From Cyclina sinensis (lineage: Eukaryota; Mollusca; Bivalvia; Venerida; Veneridae), in the NCBI GenBank assembly GCA_012932295.1, contig JAAONU010000009.1, forward strand, positions 7,357,535 to 7,421,534: a stretch of DNA of 64,000 nt, written 5' to 3'. A program made the position numbers and the translations under genes. The notes under the pieces were generated by a model that ran no database searches, was not told where the DNA came from, and saw only the letters and a list, made by a program, of their open reading frames with translations. Positions 12,700 through 24,389 of this stretch are shown piece by piece. The number at the start of each line of letters is the position of its first letter. The first letter of the stretch is position 1.

Positions 12700-13975
12700 A
12701 ATATAACTACTGTTTTGACTCGACTTGACCCAATTTTAAACATACCCTGGATATCATCAACACAATTATTCTAACGAAATTTCAATGAAAAATGATTAGA
12801 AAATATGGCTTCTAGTCATGTGACCTACTTTTTTACCAAATGTGACTGAGTTTTAACATGACCTAGATATCATCAACACAAACAGTCTGACAAATTTTCA
12901 TGATGATCAGGTTGAAAATATGGCCATTGGCATGATGACCTACTTTTTTGACCCCACATGACCCACTTTGAAACATCACCCAAATATCATCAAGACAATT
13001 ATTATGAAAAATTTTGAAGATGATCATGAAGAAAATATTGCATACAGCATGGTGACCAACATTTTTTACCCCTCCTGACCCACTTCATAGTAAGACCTGG
13101 ATATCGATCAAGACAAACATTCTGACAAATTTTCAATATCTTTGTGTAGAAGATATGGTCTCTAGCATGGTGCCCTACTTTTAGACCCCATGTGACCCAC
13201 TTTTGAACATGAACTATATACATCAAGATAAACATTCTCATAAAATTTTTAGTGTGATTGTTTAGAAAATATTGTCTCTGAAGTGCAAAGAAAGGTATTT
13301 GTTTGATTTGACCTGGTGACCTACTTTCTGACCCCAAACTGACCCACTTCTGAAATTAACCTAGACATCATCAAGACAAATACTCTGACAAATTTCCATG
13401 ACCACAGGAAAGAAATGTTGGCTTCAGGAGTGTAAACAATTATTTTTTTATTATTTGACCTGATGACCTAGTTTTTGAACTCATGTGACCCAGTTTTTAA
13501 TTGGACTTAAAGATCCTCAAGACAAACATTCTGATTAATTCATGTGATGATTATATAGAAAAGATGACCAGTACAGTAGAGTGTTAACAAGGTTTGATTT
13601 GGCCAGGTGACTGAGTTTCTGATCAAAAATGACCTGATCCTACAAGACCTGGCTTCTAACTGGTTCGAGATATCAACAAGGCAAACATTCTGAGCAACTT
13701 TCCATAAGACTTTATCAAAAATGTGGTTTCTAAAATGTTAACAAAGGTTTCCTCTGATTGGGCCTGGTGACCTAGATTTTGACTAATGAACCTGAGTTTG
13801 AACTTGACCTAGAGATAATCAAGATAGAGACCCTAACCAACTTTAAGAATGATTTGATGTTATATGTGACAAGTGTTAACAAGGTAAATAACTTGTTTAA
13901 ATCAATGTTCAAAGTTAAAAAGGGGAATAATTATAGAAATGAACAAGACAGAGTTTTGGAACTTGTCCTACTATA
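12700..13975 (+). repeat. Highly diverged TGACC-type tandem array
   Basis: Units of roughly 130-150 bp repeat the order TGACCCACTT, ATATCATCAAGACAA, TTCTGACAAATTT, a GAAAATATGG-type phrase and GACCTACTTTTT. This is the same unit plan as the arrays at 14.3 and 19.5 kb but much more decayed. No clear terminal arms were found. Confidence 0.6.
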
Positions 13976-14270
13976 ATAGCTTGCCACTATAAAGAAGTAT
14001 CTGAAGGCGGAAAAAAATGTGTTCAGTAATAATAAAGATATTGCAAATTATACTGAATTTTAAGGAATTTTCCAAGTTGAAAAGAGGGCAGTATTAATTC
14101 TGAAAAAAAAGAGAGTTAAGTGTGTGGGAGGGGGGTCATTATTTAGGGGTAGTGTGAGTTAGAAGAGAATATGTGAAGTTATTACAGAAATATTTGAAAG
14201 TTTTTGCATGCAGACACAGATGACGTGAGGGCAATGACAATGATCTAGATGTTTTCTTAGCATAGCTAAC

Positions 14271-15550
14271 AAGAGGGCCATGATGGCCCTGTATTGCTCA
14301 CCTGAGTATGACCGCTTTTAACAAAGTTGCTATGGACCTGGTTAATTGACCCCAGATGACCCATATTCGAACTTGACCTAGAAATTATTGAAACAATCTC
14401 TTTGACAAATTTCAAGGTTATTTTTACTGAAAATGTTAGCTCTAGAGAGTTAACAAGGTTTTTCCATATTTGGGCTCTATGACCTCGTTTTTTAACCTAT
14501 ATGTCCCATATTCGAACTTGAGCTAGAAATTATCAAAACAATCTCTCTGACAAATTTCCAGGATATTTAGACTGAAAAAGAAGCCTCTACAGTGTTAACA
14601 AGGTTTTTCGATATTTAGGCTCTGTGACCTAGTTTTTGACCCCAGATAACCCATATCCAAACTAGAGCTACAAATCATCAAAACAACCTTTCTGACAAAT
14701 TTCCAGGACATTTGGACTGAAAATGTAGCCTCTAGAATGTTTACAAAGTTTTTCGATATTTGGGCTCTGTGACCTTGACGTTTCGACTCCAGATGACCCA
14801 TATTCAATCTTGACCTAAAAACCATAGAATTAAGCTTTCTGACAAATTTCCAGGTTATTTGTACTGAAAAAGCTATCTTTAGAATGTTAACAAGGTTTTT
14901 CCATATTTTGACTCTGTGACCTAGTTTGTGACCCCAGATAACCCATATTCAAACTTGATCTAGAAATCTTCAAGGCAACCTTTCTGACAAATTTCCAGAT
15001 TATTTAGGCTGAAAATGTAACCTCTAAAGTGTTAACAAGATGTTTCTATTTTTGGGCTCTGTGACCTAGCTTTTGAACCCAGATGACCCATATTCAAATT
15101 TGAGCTAGAAATCATAGAAGCAACCTTCCTGACAAATTTCCAGATTATTTGGTCTAAAAATGTTACCTGTTAACAAAGTTTTTCAATATTTGGGCTCTGT
15201 GACCTAGTTTTTGAACCCAGATGACCCATATTTGAACTTGAGCTAGATATGATCAATAGAATCTTTCTGACAAATTTCAAGGATATTTGGACTGAAAAAG
15301 TAGCCTGTAGAGTGTTAACAAAGTTTTTCTATATTTGGGCTCTGTGACCTAGTTTTTGAACCCTGATAACCCATGTTCGAACTCGTTCGAGATATTAATG
15401 AGACAAACATCCTGACCAAGTTTCACGACAATTGAGGCAAAAATGTGACCACTAGAGTGTTAACAAACTAATTGTTAACGGACGGACGGACGACTGACAA
15501 ATGGTGATCAGAAAAGCTCACTCTGTCACTACATGACAGGTGAGCTAAAA
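14271..15550 (+). mobile_element. Composite element with ~145-bp array and GCTCACCTGA ends
   Basis: The left end is a perfect small hairpin AGGGCCATGATGGCCCT followed by TTGCTCACCTGAG. The right end is AAGCTCACTCTGTCAC, then ACAGGTGAGCTAAAA. The two ends are inverted copies around GCTCACCTG. Inside are about seven to eight units of ~145 bp repeating GACCTAGTTTTTGACCC, AGATGACCCATATTCGAAC, GAGCTAGAAATCAT, TTTCTGACAAATTTCCAG and GAGTGTTAACAAGGTTTTT, then GACGGACGGACGAC. There is no coding capacity. The plan resembles bivalve elements with central satellite repeats (the pearl family), but identity to a named family is not claimed. Confidence 0.7.
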
Positions 15551-15598
15551 ATGAAACATACAATGTGTACAGGTATTAATTTCAGTAATTATACTTAC

Positions 15599-15757
15599 AT
15601 CAAAACCCTCTTCCTCAATATCTGAGGAAGGTCTAGTGTATGGTTTTGTATCAGTTTCCATGACAACCAGCACATCTTCATTTCTATGGCAACCACAAAC
15701 ACTAACTTTCATTGACTTAAATATCCTTCTCACTCTATGAGAGAATGATTTACTCAT
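15599..15757 (-). CDS. First coding exon of an unrecognised minus-strand gene (gene 1)
   Basis: This exon encodes 53 residues from an ATG at 15757 in context AAAATGA to a consensus donor GTAAGT at 15598-15593, ending in phase 0. The peptide starts basic (MSKSFSHRVRRIF), has a Cys-Gly-Cys-His cluster at residues 21-24 and ends acidic (SDIEEEGFD). No signal peptide or membrane segment is seen, so a cytoplasmic product is likely. I do not recognise the family. Three further exons on the same strand (9201-9156, 1396-1314, 303-271) join in consistent phase, which is the main support for a real gene. The first intron would be 6.4 kb and is filled by two ~145-bp repeat arrays. The exon ends 48 bases from the composite repeat at 14271-15550. 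Any 5' UTR exon would lie at higher coordinates. Confidence 0.5.
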
Positions 15758-17424
15758 TTTAAATGATGAAACTGAAGTGCACTTCGCGTTTTACTATTAT
15801 TCACAGTTATTTTATAATATCATTATCATATTTCAGCTGCAAATAACTTCCAAAATTTTTTTTGCTGAGTCATCTTTCTTAACATCAACAGGAAGTCACA
15901 AGAGTGGTCAACCCCGTCCTATTTTTAGCTACTGAACATGGAAATTTCATAAAAATCCTACATCATAACATCCAGACTTCAGTTAAGCTTTGTCTATCAA
16001 GATTACCATCAAATCTCCAGGGAATTTTTCACCCATATGTTCCAACTTGAGATTAAAACTCCATAATGCACTTGTGTTATCATGTTAGGCCATCTCCAGC
16101 AATGCTCTATCTTTAACTACTGAATAATCCCACAAAAATCTCATATACTATAAATGAAAATCTCCCACTGCAGACATAATATGCCAAACTTATATTGCTG
16201 TATGAATTAAAAATATTTCTCAGAATACAAGCTTTAAATGTTCAGATTCCACTGGTATGTAATGCAATGCCAAACTTACAAAGTTTATTTGTTTGAAAGC
16301 TGTGTATTTTCCAAGAGAACCGAATTTCAAATTTGACTCATTTCTTCTGGAATGAATAGTATTTCTTTTCTATTGAAATTTGAAAAAAAAATCCTTTGTG
16401 TATTACAAATATCTCAAACATATAACCATGGCTCATATAAATTCACTTAATGCTTTTTTTGCTTACCAAAACACCGCTTAACAAACAGAAATTATTCTGA
16501 TCATTTGATATGCATACAAGCAAATTCCAAACTGTAATTAATCTATTTTTCATGAATTTATTTTTTACAAATAAAATAGTATTTCCTTTAATGTTTTTAT
16601 CACACTGACAACTTGAAAACAACTAACATTAATCACCTTGCATAAAGCTTTCCAAATGAAGAATTTAGAAATTACTAATTTTTCCTCTTTCAGAAATGAA
16701 TTTTTAAATCAACCTAAAAAGTCCTAGATAATTGATTTGAACTTCTTCTTTTATTACTGTATTCAAACACAATGTATTTCTAGTTCAGAATTAATTATTT
16801 TTAGATCAAAAAGTGGTAAAATATTTTGTAACCACAAATATATTTACTTACAGTTATTTGTTTCCATGGAAAACATCCTTAAGCGTTTTAGTTATCTCCC
16901 TTTGACATATCTTTTTCACAATCATCAATGGTATAAATTTACAGTTTGCCTGTATTCTCATTCAAAACAACTAATGCGGAAAATTCTACATCTAGATCAT
17001 TTTATGAACAATGTTTCTTTTTCCTTAAAAAAAGTCAATTGTACTAAAAGATGTCTTTTTTAATGTTACAATACTGCGTGTGTTTGATTCAGAGAGTTTC
17101 TGCATATCAATCATTATAACTATTCTAAATGTACAATCAATATAGATGAATACTCTTTTTATCAAATAAAGTGTTTCTTTTTCTTTTTTAAGGTTATCAA
17201 AAACCAAACTTCTGTTTTTAGCAATAAAATCAAAGTTTTACAAAATAAATACACATATATCTAGAAAGAGTCATGGGACTTTAGCAGGACAGGATAGAAC
17301 ATGACATCACATGGTATAGATGATAAGACATGTTAAAATAGGATATAACAAGACAGAAAGTAACATGACCAGGAAGAACAGGATGAGATATAAAATGGCG
17401 GTCAAAGAACAAGAGGGCTATAGA
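15758..17424. other. AT-rich sequence upstream of gene 1
   Basis: This should hold the promoter of gene 1. A minus-strand GTAAGT at about 16846 (after TAACT) could end a 5' UTR exon, but this is not supported further. No other gene is seen. The open frame at 16737-17063 has no domain and low complexity. Confidence 0.35.
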
Positions 17425-17700
17425 AACAGATGTGATCCAGTGGTAACGCGCTGGACTGGTAAACCAGGGGTCCTGAGTTCAATTCCCCGCTCCTCCACTA
17501 ACATTACTAAAAGTCTTTCGAATGAGACTTTAAACCCAGGTCCCATGTAACCGAGGTCCCATGTATCAGTGCTACACTGAGCATGCAAAAGAACCAGGGG
17601 TGTCTCTGGAATGGGATGCTTTCTGTATTTTGCACTATCCCCACAACATAAAATAACTAATCTCTTCAGGGGGCATCGGTCATATGGGCAACTGGTACCA
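17425..17700 (+). repeat. tRNA-derived SINE (family A), copy 1
   Basis: The head carries an A-box-like GATCCAGTGGTAACGCGCTGG and a B-box GAGTTCAATTCC with an anticodon-like arm between them. The body continues with AAAGTCTTTCGAATGAGAC and GGTCCCATGT. The same head and body occur inverted at 33232-33405. The head pairs poorly in places, so this is a SINE rather than a working tRNA gene. Confidence 0.65.
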
Positions 17701-17725
17701 ATGATAAATAAGCTGAAATAGATAG

Positions 17726-18010
17726 AAGAGGGCTATGATGGCCCTTGATCGCTGAGTTCTTTGGTTGTGGGTTTGCTGTTTAGCAAACATCAGAAGCAGT
17801 TTTACATTTTCGAACTGAAGGATTGTTGGTGCCTAGAAACCAAATATCTAAAACATCAGTCAATAAACAAAGTCTCTATGACAGAAAGTAGAAAAATCTG
17901 TTATCAGCTGCAGTGACCTTGACCTTGACCAAGTGACCTCAAACCCCACCTAATGGTAGAGGTCCATGCATGGAACCTACATAAAATGTTTACTTTACCA
18001 CATGATACAG
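17726..18010 (+). repeat. Solo left arm of the GCTCACCTGA composite family
   Basis: It begins AAGAGGGCTATGATGGCCCT and continues with the same ~250-bp arm as the element at 19521 (TTTGCTGTT, CATCAGTCAATAAA, TATGACAGAAAGTAGAAA, TGACCTTGACC). It ends without an array or a right arm. Confidence 0.65.
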
Positions 18011-18264
18011 CATGTTACTGTAGTTACATCAGCAAATGAAATAAAAGATAAGTGGAGAAGAGAAATAAATTCTGATAAACATCACTGTCATTTACTGAAA
18101 ACTTTGATAAACTTTTTTTTTGAGGAATGAAGCCAGGAAGCTAGTTTGAAAAAATAATGCTTGAAGTTGAGTTCAATGAGTCAATATTGAGGAGTGAATG
18201 CAAAAATATGCTACCAGTTTCTTTATTTCATAGCACTTGCACTTTTTTCGTATTAACAATTTAA

Positions 18265-18451
18265 CCCTTACCCTGTGAAATAGGTCTGCCCTTTAGGCAA
18301 TAATAGTGAACCGTTTCTAATTTTATACAGGGATACAACTAAAAACCTGCAGTAAACAGTGTAGGTCAAGACCTTAGAGTCAGCATGAATGTGCAAGCTG
18401 ATATTACACTTTTGGCAAGGTGAAGAACAAGTCCCACCAGCAGGGTACAGG
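18265..18451. mobile_element. TTAA-bounded MITE, copy 2
   Basis: TTAA at 18261-18264 and 18452-18455 bounds a 187-bp segment with ends CCCTTACCCTGTG and, inverted, CCTGTACCCTGCTGG. It matches the copy at 5324-5529 in its ends and in an inner stretch around GGTCAAGACCTTAG. A 63-codon minus-strand frame inside it is incidental. Confidence 0.6.
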
Positions 18452-18455
18452 TTAA

Positions 18456-19520
18456 CCACCTACTTCTACAGACTAGAAATAAATCTTCATTGCTATGTAG
18501 AATATCTCAGAACACTTATCTACATCTGCATAAAGAAAAAAATATCTGTTGGATGCTTTGGATTATAGAAATAATCTCTCACCCATAATTCAATTTGATT
18601 AATAGTTCTATCATCAGTTCTGAAACTTGTTTAGAAACTGGCTTATTTTTTCCTTCAGTTTAAGATACTTAATCATATCGCCATGTAAACATGTACTTCA
18701 TGAAGTGAAATTATACAACTAATCTTGCCACCTTTGAAGAAATCCTATTTAAGTTTTCATAATATTTTTGAGAATTTATGTAAAATTTAACTTTTCAATG
18801 TTCAGTCGTGATAAAGACCAATACCTGAAGAACAAAACAGTGTTTTGTTTTAGATACTGACAGTTAACCATAGCCATTAAATTTCTGTAAACATTTCTGC
18901 CAACTGATAAGCCCCTTGTTACCTCAGGAAAACACTAGTCATTTGAAGCAATTAGTGTTAAATGACGTAAGGTGTGAATTTGCACTCATTTCATTTTCTC
19001 CTATCTTTCTGAAGCAGTGTACCAGAAAGCAATTACAGAACAAAAAAGCATTGCTGAACTTTTCATTAAAAAAGGCCAGTTGTACTGTAACATTTCAAAT
19101 AATGAAACATTACTATTTTTCCTATGCCAAACAAAAATGGTTATAATGAATAGAATTGTAAAAGGCTGAAAGATATTTTAATAGATTTACATTTTTTATC
19201 ATTTCACGATGATACTTACAAAAGAACTGAAGAGAAACATAATTCCCCTATATGCTTTTTTCTGTTGAAAAAAGCATTACCAGTAAATATATTTAATTTC
19301 TTTGAACATGCCTCATTGCCTGTAAATGTTTACAGAACCTGGTAATCAACTCAAGTGTTGATAAATGATCAAGTCAGTTATATACTGTACATCATTTCTG
19401 ATTTACAGCTATCAATATTTTTTTAAGCTTGAAACCTGTATCTCTGTTTTGTTATATTGACTGGAACCTGTAAATATCATTGGGAAAAACAGTGGAACCA
19501 TTCTATTACTTCAGCAAAAC
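18456..19520. other. Non-coding AT-rich stretch
   Basis: No splice-bounded open frame or repeat family was recognised here. Confidence 0.4.
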
Positions 19521-21320
19521 AAGAGGGCCATGATGGCCCTGGATCGCTCACCTGAGTACTTTGGCTGTAGGTTTGCTGTTAAGCAGTATTTCATTTTTTA
19601 ATTGAAAATATCTAAGTGCCTTCAAACCAAATATGTAAAATATCAGTCAATAAATAAAGGCTCTATGACAGAAAGTAGAAATATCTATTATAAGCTATGG
19701 TGACCTTGACCTCGACCCAGTGACCTCAAACCCTATATACTGAATATCAAAGATATTGGTCTATAAATGAAGGCTTTATGAGGTACAGTAGATAAATCTA
19801 TTTTTAGCCTCCGTGACCTTTAACCTAATCTAATAATGTGAACAACCAAACAAGCTTTCTGACAAACTGCCAGGATATTTGGATTGAAACAGTAGCCTCT
19901 AGAGCCTTAACAAGATATTTCTATTTTTGGGCTCTGTGACCTAGTTTTTTACCCCAGGTGACCCATAATCGAACCTGACCTAGAAACCATCAAAATAACC
20001 TTTCTGACATATTTCCAGAATATTTGGGCTGAAAATGTTACCTGTGGAGTGTAAACAAGGTTTTTCCAAATTTAAGCTCTGTGACCTAGTTTTTGACCCC
20101 AGATGACCCATATTCGAAATTGGGCTAGAAATCATTGATACAACCTTTCTGACATATTTCTAGGATATTTGGGCTGAAAATGTTACCTCTAGAGTGTTAA
20201 CAAGATTTTTCCATATTCAGGCTTTGTGACCTAGTTTTTGACCCCAGATGACCCATATTCGAACCTGAGCTAGAAATCATTGATACAACCTTTCTGACAT
20301 ATTTCCAGGATATTTGGGCTGAAAATGTTACCTCTAGAGTGTTAACAAGGTTTTTCCATATACAGGCTGTGTGACCTAGTTTTGGAGCCCACATGACCCA
20401 TATTCCAACTTGAGCTAGAAATCATCTTAACAAGCTTTCTGACAGTTTTTCAGGAAATTTGGGCTAAAAATGTAGCCTCTAGAGTGTTAACAAGGTTTTA
20501 CCATATTTGGGCTGTGTGACCTAGTTTTTGACCCCACATGACCCATATTCAAACTTGAGCTAGAAATCATCAAAACAACCTTTCTGACATATTTCCAGGA
20601 TATTTTGGCTGAAAATGTTACCTCTAGAGTGATAAAAAGGTTTTTCCATATTTCGTCTCAGTGACCTAGTTTTTGACCCCAGATGACCCATATTCGAACC
20701 TGGGCTAGAAATAATCCAAATAACCTTTCTGACATATTACAAGGATATATGGTCTGAAAATGTTACCTCTTCAGTGTTAACAAGGTTTTTTCCATATTTG
20801 GGCTCTGTGACCTAGTTTTTGACCCCAGATGACCCATATTCGAACTTGAGCTAGAAATCATGGAAACAATCTTTCTGACAAATTTCCAGATTGTTTGGGC
20901 TGAAAATGTAGCCTCTAGAGTGTTAACAAGAATGTTCTATTTTTGGGCTCTGTGACCTAGTTTTTGACCCCAGATGACCCATATTTGAACTTGAGCTAGA
21001 AATCATAGAAGCAACCTTTATGACAAATTTCCAGATTATTTGGGCTAAAAACATTACCTCTAGAGTGTTAACAAGATTTTTCTATTTTTGGGCTCCTTGA
21101 CCTAGTTTTTGATCCCATATGACCCATATTCGAACTCGTCCGAGTAATTACTGGGAAAAACATCCTGACCAAGTTTCGTGACAATTGGAGCAAAAATGTG
21201 ACCAGTAGAGTGTTAACGAACTAAATGTGAACGGACGACGGACGACAGATGACGGACGACGGACGACGGACATTCATCGATCCTAATAGCTCACCCTGAG
21301 CCAGCTCAGGTGAGCTAAAA
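19521..21320 (+). mobile_element. Composite element, largest full copy (~145-bp units)
   Basis: The 1.8-kb element has a left arm (19521 to about 19840) beginning with the hairpin AGGGCCATGATGGCCCT and GATCGCTCACCTGAG. About nine units of 144-147 bp follow, marked by GACCTAGTTTTTGACC roughly every 145 bases. Then come a short degenerate right segment, an ACGGACGACGGACG run, and the right end GCTCAGGTGAGCTAAAA. No open frame is meaningful. Many units carry TGACC half-site-like motifs. It lies just downstream of the last exon of gene 2. Confidence 0.75.
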
Positions 21321-21388
21321 AGCATTAAAGGAGTTAGCTTTTTTAGTGCTATATGCTCTCACAATGTGACTGAAGCCGAATACCATTT

Positions 21389-21567
21389 CTAATATTTACT
21401 GTCAAGTTTGTAACAATTATTCTGAGAAACAGCATAACTACAAAAACACTTTGAAAAAACATCTCCACCTAGTTTTACTTCCAACAGATGTTCAGATGCT
21501 TTAAACATATGCACAAAGTTATTCCATTCACCTATTCCTTTTTGTTGAAAGAAGCACTTCCAAGTGT
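21389..21567 (-). CDS. Candidate terminal exon of the small secreted protein gene
   Basis: A strong acceptor ATTTCATTTTCAG| is followed by two bases completing a phase-1 codon (Asp) and then 58 codons to a TAG. The peptide contains WKCFF, a KCFCS pair and NNCYKLDSKY at the C-terminus, so it is cysteine-containing and extracellular-looking. The C-x-C then C-x8-C spacing does not match PAN/apple or C-type lectin folds. No AATAAA was found before the neighbouring composite repeat begins at 21320. Confidence 0.45.
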
Positions 21568-22051
21568 CTGAAAATGAAATATTTAACACAACTGAAATTC
21601 CAGATTATGGATCTTGTCTGCAATATCGGTATAAATGATAGCCAGAATATGTCAAAAGCAAGGCAAAAAAATCCTGGAATTTGCTACAAGAAGTGGTCAA
21701 TTTATTCACTGTTGTCTTGGAAGATACTGCAATGTGCTAAGTGAGCTGTTTTGTTTAGGTTGGGTTATTTTTTGGTGAGTTTCCAAATCTTGTCAGGGGG
21801 TAACAGCAAATACTACTAAATTATTTTCATCCAAGTGATATACACAGTAAATGGTGACAGTTTTTTGTTATTTATGGCACCATTTAACAGAAATCTTTTG
21901 TACAATTTTATACATTATATAGAAAGGTTTCTCTAAATTTCTGGACTTCTGTTTATACAGAGAAGAGAGTTTTGGTAACCGAAGAGGGCTTACCATTCTT
22001 TTACAATTTACCATGTTTGCAATTTTAAACTGAAGTTAAATTCTAGAAATA

Positions 22052-22470
22052 ACTAGAGTTATTACCGGTGTCACTGTCAGTAATACCCAAACAATACCAC
22101 CTTGTCAAAAGAAAAGGGGAAACACACACATCAACCCTTATTGGTAATCTTGCACACCAAGTTTCACATCAATAGTCCTTATGGATATGTGGATGAATTT
22201 CACATCACAAGTTTTTGCTATGACGGGCCGTAATACCACAAAGTGGGCATTGGCTTGCATGAAAGATGTGGCACACACATCTACAATTATTGGTGAACAT
22301 CACACCAAGTTCAAATCAATTCACCTAGAAACATTGGAAGTAGTTTGCATCATAAGATTTCTGCGGACCGACTGCCCACCCACCCAACAGATGGTCAAAC
22401 TGATGGACAGCGACCATAAGATGACTCTTATATACTCCCGCAAACAAAGTTTGGTGGGGGTATAATTAAT
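22052..22470 (+). mobile_element. Small composite element without an expanded array
   Basis: The left end has TAATACCCAAAC. The right end is a hairpin (CCCGCAAAC, loop, GTTTGGTGGG) followed by GGTATAATTA. The ends are similar when inverted. The inside has ACCAAGTTTCACATCAAT and ACCAAGTTCAAATCAATTCA phrases and a short GACAGCGACC stretch. The 94-codon frame at 22181-22465 simply crosses the element. Confidence 0.5.
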
Positions 22471-23250
22471 TTTGCTTACTGAATTTTTTTTTATCACCTA
22501 GCATTTAGGGCTCAAACCCTCATAAGTAAATCTATCATAAGTCTATTTAATAACATGGATATATCTTTTTTGTCTACAATTAATTTAGATAGTGAAAATA
22601 CCAGTAGCTTAAAATGTTGGTACTAAGGCCTTGCATAGTTAAAGGCTGCAAGGTTTCAAGACTATCATAGTAATTTCTTGAGCAGAATTAAACTTTTATT
22701 GCAGAGGTGGTTCTCTTCCCCTGCTCTAGAAAAACTGACAAGAACAGGTTTGAGCACACTTGACTGGCAGTTTTATGCACATTTTATTGACTATATAAAT
22801 ATAAACTGTCTGCAATGAGAAGCTGTTTTGACGTCTGCTGCATTCAGACGTCTGCTGCACAGGATAAAGATAGCAATAGTGTTTTAGAAAGCAAAATTTT
22901 TTCCAGAAATGTTAAGTTTAAAGAAAAACTGTTCTATCATTGTCTATAATATAAAATTCATTTTAAAAATAAATAGTAGAAGATTAAGCTTATTTAGGGC
23001 TTTTGCTTATTTGGGGCTTAACAAATCTTGCTACAGTAACATTTGTTCAACAAATAATTCCAATAATAATATTTTCTTTCACCGAACAAATGGCAACTTT
23101 GAAATTCTTCTTAAATCATTTGCAAATTATATAAAGTCTCTATCAATTTTGTGTGAAAGAGTTACTTAACTTATAAATGAAGACCAAAATCTAATGATTG
23201 AAAACCAGTCTTACCGCTGAACTGCACAGTCTACTTGAAACTGTAATTAA
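22471..23250. other. Non-coding stretch
   Basis: AT-rich, with a local duplication of GACGTCTGCTGCA near 22830-22860. No gene signal. Confidence 0.4.
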
Positions 23251-23655
23251 TTGAGGAAATTACCTGTTTCTGTAACAATTTTACCCAATATTGAAAAACT
23301 TTCAGGCCAACAGCTCTATGTTTCTGAATATTTGGCAGTGGAAAATAGTATTACTCAAATAACAGTACATGATGGTACTAAATATCTTTTGGGTGGCCAG
23401 ACTATTCATTTAGGCAACTACGGTTTTAAATCAGATGTCAGAGCTAGACATGATGAATCAAAGAACTATCAGACATTTGCTAGAATTCCCGGAGATTACA
23501 CTGTTAAGAACATGAAAATAAACTTTAATTTGCTGCCAAAGGCTTATCAGTTGTACCTTAACATTGTATCTATGTTTTACAATTTCACAGGTAATGTTAA
23601 CCTAACCCACAAAAACCCTGAAAGAACTGCAAGGCTGGTACATAATACTGATTAA
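23251..23655 (+). CDS. Orphan open frame, hypothetical
   Basis: An unbroken 135-codon frame in AT-rich DNA has a protein-like residue mix and no low complexity. It includes phrases such as QLYVSEYLAVENS, TKYLLGGQTIHLGNYGF and TFARIPGDYT. There is no good ATG at its start: the first codon is TTG, just after a stop. An acceptor-like TTGAG|G at 23251-23255 is possible. It lacks cysteines and membrane segments. It may be a terminal exon, a decayed gene or an unrecognised mobile-element frame. It lies inside the intron of minus-strand gene 2. Confidence 0.3.
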   Translation: MRKLPVSVTILPNIEKLSGQQLYVSEYLAVENSITQITVHDGTKYLLGGQTIHLGNYGFKSDVRARHDESKNYQTFARIPGDYTVKNMKINFNLLPKAYQLYLNIVSMFYNFTGNVNLTHKNPERTARLVHNTD

Positions 23656-23807
23656 AATCAAGGGACACTACTCTTAGGCATTTATCAAAAGGGGCAATGT
23701 CTGGCTAAAACTCCATGGAAATGAGATAGAATACAAAAATAGGTGATAAATATTTGTTATTTTCCCTTTGGTTTTCATGACAAGCATTGAAATTTTCTAT
23801 AATAAGG

Positions 23808-24015
23808 TGGAGCGGTGGTCGAGGGGTAGAGAGCAGGACTCCTGATCGGGAGGTTGCTGGTTCGAATCCCACTACAGATATAGAGTCTCCAGTGACATTC
23901 CACATTCCTCACTTTTGGCATGAGTACTGGTATGAAACGCAGAAAGCAGTCATCATATAAGTTGGCTGCAAGAACTTGCCTGCCTAGTATAGTCAGTATT
24001 GAATGTTAGCAGTAA
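23808..24015 (+). repeat. tRNA-derived SINE (family B)
   Basis: The head has an A-box-like GTGGTCGAGGGGTAGAG, an anticodon-like arm CAGGACTCCTGATCGGGAGG and a canonical B-box GGTTCGAATCC (23860-23870). It is followed by a non-tRNA body to about 24015. Confidence 0.65.
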
Positions 24016-24219
24016 TAACTTGAAGTTGAAGATTAAATCCCCATTGTTTGATTTTCATTAACTTTTTTCATCATTTATTTGATTCCAAAGAAAGTTACAG
24101 CCATCTTTAATTTAGTTTTAGATTAAAAGTAACAAGCTGTCAATTCCAACTAAATTTTGATGTAGGGATCTTTAAATGTATAACATGAAATGTTCCTACA
24201 ACCATCATGATACATGTAG

Positions 24220-24389
24220 AGATGTCAACAAGGAACAAGTGAACAGATGTCAACAAGGAACAAGTGAACAGATGTCAACAAGGAACAAGTGAACAGATGT
24301 CAACAAGGAACAAGTGAACAGATGTCAACAAGGAACAAGTGAACAGATGTCAACAAGGAACAAGTGAACAGACGTCAACAAGTAACTGG
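24220..24389 (+). repeat. 25-bp minisatellite, about 6.8 copies
   Basis: The unit AGATGTCAACAAGG plus AACAAGTGAAC repeats six times without visible change from 24220 to 24369, followed by a partial seventh copy with changes. Such purity points to recent expansion. Confidence 0.9.

Noticed and set aside
22181..22465. 94-codon open frame
   Set aside because: It runs across a composite repeat including its terminal hairpin.
24220..24389. CRISPR-like array
   Set aside because: The units are head-to-tail with no spacers; it is a minisatellite in eukaryotic DNA.
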